A stretch of DNA of 64,000 nt from Sipunculus nudus. Its lineage: Eukaryota > Annelida > Sipuncula > Golfingiida > Sipunculidae. The position numbers were made by a program, and so were the translations under genes. Each line of letters opens with the position of its first letter. Positions within the stretch are counted from its first letter, which is position 1. Of this stretch, positions 25,049-34,023 are shown piece after piece. Below the pieces are notes generated by a model that saw only the letters and a list, made by a program, of their open reading frames with translations, did not search any database and was not told where the DNA came from. The DNA lies in the NCBI GenBank assembly GCA_026874595.1, contig JAPPUL010000069.1, forward strand, positions 1,242,001 to 1,306,000, read 5' to 3'.

Positions 25049-27148
25049 ATGAAAAGCGTAAAGACACTATTCCTCATAGTAAGTGTTTTAGTTCTAATGC
25101 TACTAGGCATTGTTGACAATATAAAAAGCCAACAAAAGCGAAGCATAAATAAAGCAAACGCCTTTTTCGAAGAGGGACTAAATCATTATAATAACAATGA
25201 TTACATAGCATCCACAAATTCTTTCATACGCGCACTATACAACTTTCCAAATTACTATAAAGCACGTTACTGGCTTGGGAAAGCATATTTCCAAAGCGGC
25301 TACATAAAAAACGCGCTTGTTGAATGGAAACAAGTATTAAACTTAGTTGGCGGAGAAGATTATTTTTTAAAGAATAAGATAAAACGTCTTCTAAACCAGA
25401 TAGTCCAACCACAAGTTCCAACAATAAAAGACTCTTATATAAAGACCTCCAATATAAAGCCAAAAAAATTAAAGATGCCAACCTCATTAATAAAGGGGCA
25501 TAATGAGAATTACTTAGTAACAGGCTATGAGAGCTCTAATATCGTAATACTTAATAAAAATGGCGAAGAGCTAGCAAATCTAAGCTATCCTCAATATCCA
25601 TTTAAACACCCATACGACATAGTTCAAAGTGCGGGAGGGGATTTTTTTGTATCAGATTTTGGTAAAGACTTGATACACCGTATTTCAAGCGATTTAAAAT
25701 ATGTAAGTTCCTTTGGAGGGGAGGGGATAGAGTCGGGACGTTTTGTAGGGCCAAAGGGTTTGAGCATAGATAGATATAACAATTTGTATGTAGTAGATAG
25801 TGCAAACCACCGCATACAAAAGTTTGACATGGAAGCTCATCATATAATGAGTTTTGGAAAAAAGGGTTTTGGAGAGGATAGACTTTACATGCCAAGTGAC
25901 ATAGTGGTTATGCGACGAGAGGGAGGCAGCCTTGAACATATATATATAACTGACACAGGAAACAAGAGGATACAAGAATATGATTTAAGCGGGAATCATA
26001 TAAGGAATTTGCTTGAGGGGGTATTAGAAAAGCCTTATGGACTTAAGCAAGTAGATGATTCTAAACTTGTGGTAGCGGATAAAGATAGGGGAATATATAT
26101 GTTGGATGTAGATACAAAAGACTATAGATTGCTAAAGGGGCTTGACAATGATTTACGAGAGCCTTTAGATATAGCAACAGATGCAAATAATTTACTATAT
26201 ATAACAGACGTAGGTAGTGCTAGTTTAAAAGGCTACGTACCTGAGAGTATGAAATATAACAATTTAGATATAAGGGTACTCCAAACGTTCTCAGACGACT
26301 ATCCAAAGATAGTGCAACGAGTTTTGGTAAAAGATCAATTTGGGAAGACAATATATGGCTTAAAGGCAAAGAATTTTAACTTATACGAATCAGGGGTGGA
26401 ACACGAAGTAGAGGTAGAGACAAAGAAGAAGAAGGGGACATCGTTGCTTATAATAAATGAGCTAACAGAAGGTATGGAGGAGCATAGCGATGAGTTGAAG
26501 GGGCTTTTAGAGAAGGTTTTTTTGGGTATGGGAGGAGATGATAAAGTAAAGGTATTAAATTTTGGTAATAATTATGTAGAGAAACAAGGTTTTGTAAATG
26601 ATAAATCATATAGTCTTAAGCTGTTGTTTTCGAAGGAAGGTAATGGATACGCAAGCGGAGTGGGAGTAGGAGGAGATAGGAGGAAGCTAGGAGAAGTTAT
26701 CCATAAGGGTGTAACGAGCTTAATAAAGCGTAGTATAGACACGCAAGTAGCCCTACTGCTAATAAGCAAAGGAGATATAAAGGAGGAGTCTCTTCTTCCC
26801 TATGGTCATGAAGTATGTATAAATTACGCAAAGAATAACCTAATACCGATATATGTGCTAAGCTTTGGTAAAGCGGGAGGGAGAGGAGATTATTTATTAA
26901 AAGAGCTTGCACAAGGGACGGAGGGAAAATATTTTCATGCATATAGGAGTGAAGATACAAAAGATTTATTAAAAATGATAAAAAAGCGTAAGGAGGAAAT
27001 ATATTATATAAGACACAGATCACGCTTTATAAGTTTAGAAGGAGGGCATAAGCAGCCCTTGCATAATAGATGGCGTGACATAAGGCTTGAAATTAAAGTA
27101 AACGAGCTTATGGGCCAAGACAAGTCAGAATATTATATATACCGGTAA
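25049..27148 (+). CDS. Envelope protein with TPR, NHL beta-propeller and VWA-like domains
   Basis: A 699-residue protein with an N-terminal signal anchor (about 5-24). TPR repeats follow at about 35-110 (FFEEGLNHYNNNDYIASTNS, ARYWLGKAYFQSG). NHL-type propeller blades lie at about 150-390 (GPKGLSIDRYNNLYVVDSAN, ITDTGNKRIQEYD, ITDVGSASLKGY). The C-terminal 270 residues resemble a von Willebrand factor A fold (LLIINELTEGM, VALLLISKGD, NLIPIYVLSFGKAG, GTEGKYFHAY), but the metal-site DxSxS is replaced, so it may not bind a metal. It probably acts in the periplasm as a scaffold. This domain set is one reason I suspect a spirochaete. It is followed by the DedA-type gene and another TPR protein. Confidence 0.8.
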   Translation: MKSVKTLFLIVSVLVLMLLGIVDNIKSQQKRSINKANAFFEEGLNHYNNNDYIASTNSFIRALYNFPNYYKARYWLGKAYFQSGYIKNALVEWKQVLNLVGGEDYFLKNKIKRLLNQIVQPQVPTIKDSYIKTSNIKPKKLKMPTSLIKGHNENYLVTGYESSNIVILNKNGEELANLSYPQYPFKHPYDIVQSAGGDFFVSDFGKDLIHRISSDLKYVSSFGGEGIESGRFVGPKGLSIDRYNNLYVVDSANHRIQKFDMEAHHIMSFGKKGFGEDRLYMPSDIVVMRREGGSLEHIYITDTGNKRIQEYDLSGNHIRNLLEGVLEKPYGLKQVDDSKLVVADKDRGIYMLDVDTKDYRLLKGLDNDLREPLDIATDANNLLYITDVGSASLKGYVPESMKYNNLDIRVLQTFSDDYPKIVQRVLVKDQFGKTIYGLKAKNFNLYESGVEHEVEVETKKKKGTSLLIINELTEGMEEHSDELKGLLEKVFLGMGGDDKVKVLNFGNNYVEKQGFVNDKSYSLKLLFSKEGNGYASGVGVGGDRRKLGEVIHKGVTSLIKRSIDTQVALLLISKGDIKEESLLPYGHEVCINYAKNNLIPIYVLSFGKAGGRGDYLLKELAQGTEGKYFHAYRSEDTKDLLKMIKKRKEEIYYIRHRSRFISLEGGHKQPLHNRWRDIRLEIKVNELMGQDKSEYYIYR

Positions 27149-27230
27149 GATGAGGTAAATGCTAGTTTAAAAGAGCTTTGTTGAATTTGCAAAGGATTTT
27201 GCAAAGGATTAAGATAAGGATAAGAAAGGA

Positions 27231-27824
27231 TTGTTTAGAGTAATTAGAAGGCTTTACGAATGGGTCTTAAGCTTTGCCTATAAGCGATATGGGTTATTGG
27301 CATTGTACCTAATAGCGTTTCTGGAGTCATCGATATTCCCGATACCGCCTGATGTACTTCTAATAGGCTTATGCTTATCTCGAATTAAGCGTACATATAT
27401 ATATGCTCTAGTATGTACACTTGGTTCTGTAATGGGCGGGATATTTGGTTATTATATAGGTTATAGTTTATGGGCGGGAGTGAGTGGAATATTTTTTGAA
27501 TACGTACCTGGGATAAATGAAGCTAGTTTTTTGAGTATTAAAAGTAGTTATGAGCAATATAATTTCTGGGTTGTATTCACGGCAGGATTTACGCCTATAC
27601 CTTATAAGGTAATAACGCTTACAGCAGGGATATTTGGAATAAACTTTGCAATATTCGTGCTTGCCTCATTAATTAGTCGAGGAGCTAGATTCCTGTTGAT
27701 ATCGTATTTACTAAGGCGTTATGGTAAGACGGTGAACGTGTTTATAGATAAGTATTTTAATCTTTTGACAGTAGTATTTTTGTTGCTGCTTATATTGTTT
27801 TACATAGTATTTAACTGGGTATAA
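27231..27824 (+). CDS. DedA/YqaA-type membrane protein
   Basis: A 197-residue protein with several hydrophobic helices. Family motifs are FLESSIFPIPPDVLLIG near the N-terminus, AGFTPIPYKVITLTAG in the middle and SRGARFLLISYLLRRYG after it. DedA-superfamily proteins sit in the inner membrane, and some act as lipid flippases. YqaA-type members are poorly known. The start is TTG 27231, with AAGGA at 27216-27220 ten bases upstream. An in-frame TAA at 27210 rules out an earlier start. The spacer before it repeats tttgcaaaggatt twice. Confidence 0.85.
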   Translation: MFRVIRRLYEWVLSFAYKRYGLLALYLIAFLESSIFPIPPDVLLIGLCLSRIKRTYIYALVCTLGSVMGGIFGYYIGYSLWAGVSGIFFEYVPGINEASFLSIKSSYEQYNFWVVFTAGFTPIPYKVITLTAGIFGINFAIFVLASLISRGARFLLISYLLRRYGKTVNVFIDKYFNLLTVVFLLLLILFYIVFNWV

Positions 27825-27848
27825 TAATCTAATGAGAATAAGGAGAAA

Positions 27849-29942
27849 ATGAGCGAGGGAATTATGATAAAAAAGGTAATATATGTGCTAGCATTTTTAC
27901 TAATGCTTTTAAAATCAGAGTATATGTATGGGGCTGGGGCACGGGACTTATATGAGAGGGGACGTATTGAATACCTGAAGGGCAATTATTTCAAAGCCTT
28001 AGAATCTTATAGAGAAGCGCTAAGCCTAAATGTTAATTATAAAGAAGCAAAGATGGGTCTTGGCGAGGTTTTTTATAGTCTAAAGAGCTACAACAAATCC
28101 TATACATACTTCAAGCTGGCGGAGGAGGGTTTTGAACATGATGTAAGAATAAAGTTATGGCTTGCGAAAGTACAAATAGCGCGTGGACGTTACGACAGTG
28201 CAGAATCATATATAATTAGAGTCCAAAGCCTAAGACCAAACAGCTATGAAAGTTATATACTGTATGGAGATATTCAAGTAGGAAGGGGTATGGGAGCCAA
28301 AGGTATAAGTTATTATAAAAGAGCAAGCCTGATAGATAAAAAAGATGAAAGAGCGTATATGAAGATGGGAGGAGTATATCTTAGTTTATCGCAGAATAAG
28401 CAAGCGTATAAATATATAAAGAAAGCACATGATCTAAATAATATAAATCCAAAGACAATACTATACCTGGGTAAATATTATAAAAGCGAAGGACAATTAG
28501 AAGAGAGCGAGATACAAATACGGGATGCACTAATGCTAAAACCTGGTTATAAGGAAGCACTTGATGAGTTATACGAAGTACTTTTCATGCAGTCGAAGTG
28601 GGTGGAGGCAACCAAGGTGCTAGAAGAATTGGTTTCATATGAGCGTGGTGCAATAAGCAGTGCAGGCAAGATAAGATATTATTATAATCTAGGACTTTTG
28701 TATGATAAATTAGATAAGCCACTAAGAGCAATTAGCTACCTATTTGAGGGGATAGAAAAGGATGGAAATAACGAAGCATTAAGATACAAGGCAGAAGATA
28801 TATACAGGCGATACTATTGGAAAGACGAAGAGGTGCGAAAGCGGGGCTCAGAGCTTATTTCGTACTGGTATAAAAAGGGACTTAGTTATCGAGAACAATA
28901 CTTAACAGAGCAAGCAATATTTGCCTTTAGGCGAGCAATAAGGCTTAATCCAAAACATATAAAGTTACGTATTGCCCTGGCAAATATCCTAAAGGAAAAA
29001 GGACTAATAGATGCATATTATAGAGAACTTAAGGTGCTTATAGAGTTACTAAACGGCTCTAATGGAGTGGTGGATGGAGTTTTAGAGGAGAAAGGTTTTA
29101 TGGAGAAGTTAAAATCCGAGCTAAAAGATGAGATATTGTTTACAGAATATAGGCTTGAAAATATATTGTCGAAAGCAGAAGAGATAGATCAGTATGAGAC
29201 AAAGAAGACGAGTCCGAAGGTGGGACTATTACCATTTGTGGAGAATAAGGATTTAAAGAGGCATTACGGTATAGAGAAGATATACCAGGAGTTATTATAT
29301 ACATCATTAAAGATGGAAGATAGACTTAATGTAATTTTAGTAACACAAGAGGAGATAAATGATAAAGATTTCATAGAGAAAGAAGGCTTAAACTTCATAT
29401 TGCAAGGACAGATAAAAGAAGATGGAAAGAACGTTTTAAGAGGTTCAAATATAAAGTCAGAAGGCTTTGAAAAGGTAAGTGGACTTAGAGTAAGTCTTAA
29501 ATTATTAAATGTACGTGATGGGGAAATATATAAAAGATATAGATTATACCAAAGTGGTAATGATCGTTTTTTAAAGAGCGCGCTTAATTTAGGGAAAGAG
29601 GTAGCAAAGACGTTTCCAATATTTGGGTCAGTAATTAAATTAAATCATAAAGAAGTATATCTAAACGTGGGCAAGCGGCATAGCTATAAAGCAGGGGATA
29701 GGTTTTATGTATTGAGTAAAGAGGAGATGCTACGCTTGATACAAAACAAAGAAGTAGAAGATATAATAAGTGATAAAAACAAGTTGGAAGCGGAGCTTTT
29801 GTCATACAAAAGGAACAAACAATTTGGACTTGACATAATAAGGCTAATAAAGACGGATGAAAACATATCAAAGGGGCGACTTATAACCTCTGATTTTTTT
29901 GAAGAACTAAGTACAAGAAGTTATGTGATTTATGTACCGTAG
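27849..29942 (+). CDS. TPR protein with C-terminal CsgG/TolB-like domain
   Basis: A 697-residue protein with AAGGAG before ATG 27849. A second ATG at 27864 is also possible. A signal peptide occupies about residues 6-28 (ending MYGAG). At least eight TPR units follow to about 380, for example GNYFKALESYREALSLNVNY and YLTEQAIFAFRRAIRLNPKH. The region of about 455-690 (PKVGLLPFVEN, FILQGQIKEDG, GEIYKRYRLYQSG, YKAGDRFYVL) resembles CsgG/TolB-type domains of lipoprotein secretion or FlgT-like proteins. It is likely a periplasmic assembly factor. Its last codons overlap the start of shikimate kinase by 11 bases. Confidence 0.8.
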   Translation: MSEGIMIKKVIYVLAFLLMLLKSEYMYGAGARDLYERGRIEYLKGNYFKALESYREALSLNVNYKEAKMGLGEVFYSLKSYNKSYTYFKLAEEGFEHDVRIKLWLAKVQIARGRYDSAESYIIRVQSLRPNSYESYILYGDIQVGRGMGAKGISYYKRASLIDKKDERAYMKMGGVYLSLSQNKQAYKYIKKAHDLNNINPKTILYLGKYYKSEGQLEESEIQIRDALMLKPGYKEALDELYEVLFMQSKWVEATKVLEELVSYERGAISSAGKIRYYYNLGLLYDKLDKPLRAISYLFEGIEKDGNNEALRYKAEDIYRRYYWKDEEVRKRGSELISYWYKKGLSYREQYLTEQAIFAFRRAIRLNPKHIKLRIALANILKEKGLIDAYYRELKVLIELLNGSNGVVDGVLEEKGFMEKLKSELKDEILFTEYRLENILSKAEEIDQYETKKTSPKVGLLPFVENKDLKRHYGIEKIYQELLYTSLKMEDRLNVILVTQEEINDKDFIEKEGLNFILQGQIKEDGKNVLRGSNIKSEGFEKVSGLRVSLKLLNVRDGEIYKRYRLYQSGNDRFLKSALNLGKEVAKTFPIFGSVIKLNHKEVYLNVGKRHSYKAGDRFYVLSKEEMLRLIQNKEVEDIISDKNKLEAELLSYKRNKQFGLDIIRLIKTDENISKGRLITSDFFEELSTRSYVIYVP

Positions 29943-30477
29943 GCATATAAATCTGCTAGGGTACAGGGGGGTAGGCAAGAGTACTCTGGGTGGTATTCTT
30001 AAGGGTCGTCTTTTGGGTTTTTTGTTTTATGATACAGATGATTATATAGTAAGGGAGTATAAAAAGAGCGTATTAGATATATTTAGAGAGATTGGGGAGG
30101 AAGGTTTTCGTGATATAGAGAGTGAAGTACTTGAAAGACTTTGTAAGCTTAAAAGCCCTATAATATTATCGACTGGTGGGGGTATAGTAGTTAGAGAAAG
30201 GAATAGAGTATTATTAAAAGAGCATGGTTATAATATACTACTTGAAGCAAGTGAGCAAGACATATATAAAAGGCTTTGTAATGACATGTATAAGGAAGCG
30301 GGAGTAAGACCCGCCTTAACGGACAAATCGTTAAAGGACGAGATAACGTATAAGTTAAAAGAGCGGGATAGATATTATAAAGAGCTTAAAGATATTATTA
30401 TTGACACATCTTCTTATGATGCTTATGAGTGTGTTGAGCTTATTATAGATTTTATAAAGTCTAAGAAAATGATATAA
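29932..30477 (+). CDS. aroK: Shikimate kinase
   Basis: A 181-residue protein that phosphorylates shikimate with ATP, the fifth step of the shikimate pathway, in the cytosol. The Walker A GYRGVGKST is at about residues 10-18. The substrate-binding DTDDYI, FRDIE and STGGGIV motifs follow, then RPAL in the lid and RDRYYKE with the late arginine. The length is normal. ATG 29932 lies inside the preceding TPR gene, so the two are translationally linked. It converges with mutS2, with only four bases between the stops. AroA of the same pathway is at 57-58 kb. Confidence 0.93.
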   Translation: MYRRHINLLGYRGVGKSTLGGILKGRLLGFLFYDTDDYIVREYKKSVLDIFREIGEEGFRDIESEVLERLCKLKSPIILSTGGGIVVRERNRVLLKEHGYNILLEASEQDIYKRLCNDMYKEAGVRPALTDKSLKDEITYKLKERDRYYKELKDIIIDTSSYDAYECVELIIDFIKSKKMI

Positions 30478-30481
30478 GCGT

Positions 30482-32893
30482 CTATTTTAATGTAAAGAGA
30501 GTAACCCCAAGTCCGCCATGATTTTTATTACTATTACTAAAATCTTTTATTAATTTATGTTCTTTTAAAATGTTTATAATAGCATTTCTTAAAATACCTT
30601 TCCCAAAGCCATGAATAATCTTGCCATATTCCCTATTGTAAGCACTTAAGTTTTCTATATATTTGTTTGTGAGCTTTGTAGCACTCTCTGAATCACGACC
30701 TATAATGTTTAACTCATATGGCGGGGAATTTATATCTTTTGAATAAGTTATTACCTCTTCTTTTGCTTTATCTTCTTGCTCTTTAGCCCTTTTAACATCT
30801 TCTTTTGGAAATCCTATCTTTAAGGAATTAACATCGACTATAACTCTCTTTTTATCTACATTTAATACCTTGCCCTTTTTATTAAGTTTTGGTATTATTA
30901 CTATATCCCCTTGATGTAAAGTTTCATTATCTTCCTTTTCGCTTATATCTTTTACTTTTAATGCATCTTTAAACTTCTTAACTTTAACAAAACTGTTTTC
31001 TATACCCTGTAACTTTGTCTTAGCAGTTTCATTCTCATGTAATTTCTCATGTAATTTAGATATTTCTTTGAACTTAGCAAGTGCCTCTTTCCTAATATCC
31101 TTAAGTATTCTAAGTTCTTTATTTATTATGTTTTCTTTTAAACTAAGCTCTCTTTTTTGTAGCCTCTGCTCTTTAGCTTTTAGCTTAATCTCTTTATCTT
31201 TAACTTGAGAAAGCATTTTATTATATTGTGCTTTCTTTTCTTCTAAATCGCTTTTAAAGTCAATTAGCTTCTCAATTAGCTTGTCATTATTTGATAGTTC
31301 GCCCTCTAAAAACTCATGTGCACGAGATAGTATCTTATCTTCTAAACCCATTAACTTAGCTAAAGCCAAAGCATCACTTTTTGCTACCTTGCCATATACT
31401 AATTTATAGTTTGCTTTATTATTAACAGTTTTATTATTAACAGCTCCAAATGTATCGTCTTCAGATCTATATACTAGGCAAGAAGCATGCATTAACTTAC
31501 TTGCTTTATAAGCCTCCTCATTCAATAGACTATATTCATGAAAGGATTTATAATGTGTTGTAATTAATGTTTTAGATTTAATTAGCTTAAACTCCTCGAC
31601 TATCGCTAAGGCTAGAGCATTCCCTTCAGCAGGGTCAGTGCCTAAGGCAAGTTCGTCTATTAATACCAAACTCTCTTTAGATGCTTGTTTTAATATCTTG
31701 CTTATACTGCTTATATGTCCCGAAAAGCTTGATAATCCCTTATCTATATCTTGTTTATCTCCTATCTCTATAAATATATTGTCTACTAGAGATATCATAC
31801 TACCTTTATCTGCCGGAATGCCAAGTCCATGTAAGCACATTAAAACCATAAGTCCCAAAGTCTTTAATGCTAAGCTCTTGCCTGCTGCATTTGGCCCTGT
31901 TAGTATTAGTATATTATACTCTTTTCCTAAAACTAGATTAATTGGACTTGCCTTCTCGCCAAGTAGAGGATGCCTTGCTCCTACTATATTAAAATAGCCG
32001 CTAGTGTTTATATCCGGCTTTGTGCAATTTAGCTCTATACAAAGCTTTGCTTTGCTCCATATTGTATTGAAATGTTTTAGACCCTCTAAAAGACTTTCTA
32101 AATTAGATTTCTCTGCTTTTAGTATGCTACTTAGGTGCTTTAGTAAGTTTATTTTCTCCGCTTCTAAGCTTTTATTTAGCATTAGAAGTTTATTATTATC
32201 TTCTATTGCTACATAAGGCTCCATAAACACTGTTTGTTCACTATTTGATTTGTCTATTATTATTCCTTTAAAATCACTTCTTAGTTCTTGCTTTATCGGT
32301 ATTACGTATCTATTATGACGCTTTGTCACTATCTTATCCTGCACCAGCCCTTTTAACCATTTGTTATCAAGTATTTTAGATAATTTATCTTCTATAAGCC
32401 TACTCTCATGTCTTATAGAGTCTTTAAGGTTTGTAAGTCGTTCATTTGCTCCGTACTTTATTTTGCCTTCTTTGTCTATACTATTATTTATTAGCCTCTC
32501 AAGTTCTGATTGACTATTAAATTCCAAAACCACTTTCTTTAGTAAAGTTGTTTTAGTTTCACTCTTTTTTATATTACTATATATCTTGCGGGCACTTGAT
32601 AGCGTTTTTCCTATCTTTAATAAATCTTTGCTTTCTAGATAACTGTTTTCTTTTGTGCAGGACTTAAGATACTCTTTAATGTCGTATATTTTAAGCCCTT
32701 CTATATCTCCGTGTCCTTCAAGGTATAATCTTGCCTCCTCAAGTTCCTCTAAAGCACATTCCAACTTAGCTTTGTCCTTATACATTGTTAGTTTTATAAC
32801 TTGGTCTTTTGATTCGTTTTCTAGAATTGAGTGGCTTTTTAAGCCTTGCTCTATGTAGGACCAGTCTAGATGTTCCTTTACTGCAAAGTCCAT
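30482..32893 (-). CDS. mutS2: Endonuclease MutS2
   Basis: An 803-residue protein. The MutS-type ATPase has Walker A GPNAAGKS at about 333-340 and the Walker B LVLIDELALGTDP at about 409-421. A long coiled coil (about 540-640) follows, and the C-terminal Smr nuclease domain (about 725-803) has IIHGFGKGILR. It lacks the MutS mismatch-recognition domain. MutS2 proteins suppress recombination by cutting branched DNA, and in some bacteria they rescue collided ribosomes. Its presence beside a recombination-built Rhs array is coincidental as far as the sequence shows. The next gene on the minus strand starts four bases before it. Confidence 0.95.
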   Translation of the reverse strand: MDFAVKEHLDWSYIEQGLKSHSILENESKDQVIKLTMYKDKAKLECALEELEEARLYLEGHGDIEGLKIYDIKEYLKSCTKENSYLESKDLLKIGKTLSSARKIYSNIKKSETKTTLLKKVVLEFNSQSELERLINNSIDKEGKIKYGANERLTNLKDSIRHESRLIEDKLSKILDNKWLKGLVQDKIVTKRHNRYVIPIKQELRSDFKGIIIDKSNSEQTVFMEPYVAIEDNNKLLMLNKSLEAEKINLLKHLSSILKAEKSNLESLLEGLKHFNTIWSKAKLCIELNCTKPDINTSGYFNIVGARHPLLGEKASPINLVLGKEYNILILTGPNAAGKSLALKTLGLMVLMCLHGLGIPADKGSMISLVDNIFIEIGDKQDIDKGLSSFSGHISSISKILKQASKESLVLIDELALGTDPAEGNALALAIVEEFKLIKSKTLITTHYKSFHEYSLLNEEAYKASKLMHASCLVYRSEDDTFGAVNNKTVNNKANYKLVYGKVAKSDALALAKLMGLEDKILSRAHEFLEGELSNNDKLIEKLIDFKSDLEEKKAQYNKMLSQVKDKEIKLKAKEQRLQKRELSLKENIINKELRILKDIRKEALAKFKEISKLHEKLHENETAKTKLQGIENSFVKVKKFKDALKVKDISEKEDNETLHQGDIVIIPKLNKKGKVLNVDKKRVIVDVNSLKIGFPKEDVKRAKEQEDKAKEEVITYSKDINSPPYELNIIGRDSESATKLTNKYIENLSAYNREYGKIIHGFGKGILRNAIINILKEHKLIKDFSNSNKNHGGLGVTLFTLK

Positions 32894-32897
32894 AATT

Positions 32898-34019
32898 TTA
32901 GTTTATCTTATATATGTTAACTTTTATGCTTTTATCATTTATTATCTGCTCTATTATCCTATCTGGTTTGCCGTCTTTATATATATAATCACTTTCATAC
33001 ACCTCCTGAGTCCCAACCGATATGTGACGACGTAGTGCACCTTTAAAATCGTAAAATGAAAAATGTTTTGCATCCTGAGGTCCTATGTGTCCGACAAATG
33101 CATCGTAGCCTACTATATATTTTATCTTACTACTTTTATAATAATAGAGTACTAGATATACTCGTTCCCTATTTAAGGGTATTTTTAAGGCACTAAAATT
33201 CTTATTCCCAGTTATTAGCGATTCCCAAGACGTTCTTCTTATTTGTTTGCCAAACTTTGGTTTTGATATCCCAAATCTCGTTCTCGGTAAACCTTCTGGC
33301 ACTACCGGATTTAAATCTTTTATATCTTCAAAGTATTTTTGGCGTACTTTACTGTAATTTATCTCACGCAATATGTGTCCTGTATAAATCGGATAATATA
33401 GTTTGAGGCTCCTTTTGTAATTCTTTATCAGTTGCGCTTTTAGTTTATCTTCATTGGCTTTGTCTACTCTGTTTAACCTCTTATATACTTTATTGCTTGC
33501 CTTTGATATATAGCCATATTTTGACTTATAAAAGTTTTTTCCCCATACACTATAAAAATCATAACCATATTTTGCATATATTTTGGCTCTTATTAGATTA
33601 ATCTCCCCTGAGTGCAGATTCTTTATATACTTATTCGCTATCAAGCCACTAGGTATGTCTAAGTTTATTTTCCGTACCTTATTCTTTATTATTTTATCTT
33701 TGAGATTTGGTTTAGTACCTTTTTTAGACTTATCTAAAACCTCTTCAGCTTCTTTACTTGATCTTTTCCATTTCTTCTCTTTTTTGGTATTTTCTTTTTT
33801 GGTATTTTCTTTTGTCTCAGTAGATTTTTTCTTAGTAGATGGAGCTACAGCTTCTGTCTCATCACCTTTATAATCTACCACCGTAAAGGTATTTATTGGG
33901 CCCTTTGGTAGTGGTATCCCTTTTTCGCTCTTTTCTGGCTTGTTTTTAGTTTCATTGCCACAACGCGTTATGAAATTTAGCGTTAAAAGTAGTACGAATA
34001 TTAATATCGGTTTTTTCAT
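32898..34019 (-). CDS. Putative lipoprotein with YARHG-like domain
   Basis: A 373-residue protein. The N-terminus MKKPILIFVLLLTLNFITRC is a signal peptide ending at Cys20. Arg before the Cys breaks the usual lipobox, although spirochaete lipoboxes are looser. A Lys/Glu/Thr-rich low-complexity stretch (about 60-110) includes a short repeat, TKKENTKKE. The segment GEINLIRAKIYAKYGYDF fits the YARHG motif of extracellular bacterial proteins. The rest is a Tyr- and Lys-rich soluble domain. It lies four bases after leuS and four before mutS2, in one minus-strand cluster. Confidence 0.68.
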   Translation of the reverse strand: MKKPILIFVLLLTLNFITRCGNETKNKPEKSEKGIPLPKGPINTFTVVDYKGDETEAVAPSTKKKSTETKENTKKENTKKEKKWKRSSKEAEEVLDKSKKGTKPNLKDKIIKNKVRKINLDIPSGLIANKYIKNLHSGEINLIRAKIYAKYGYDFYSVWGKNFYKSKYGYISKASNKVYKRLNRVDKANEDKLKAQLIKNYKRSLKLYYPIYTGHILREINYSKVRQKYFEDIKDLNPVVPEGLPRTRFGISKPKFGKQIRRTSWESLITGNKNFSALKIPLNRERVYLVLYYYKSSKIKYIVGYDAFVGHIGPQDAKHFSFYDFKGALRRHISVGTQEVYESDYIYKDGKPDRIIEQIINDKSIKVNIYKIN

Positions 34020-34023
34020 AACA

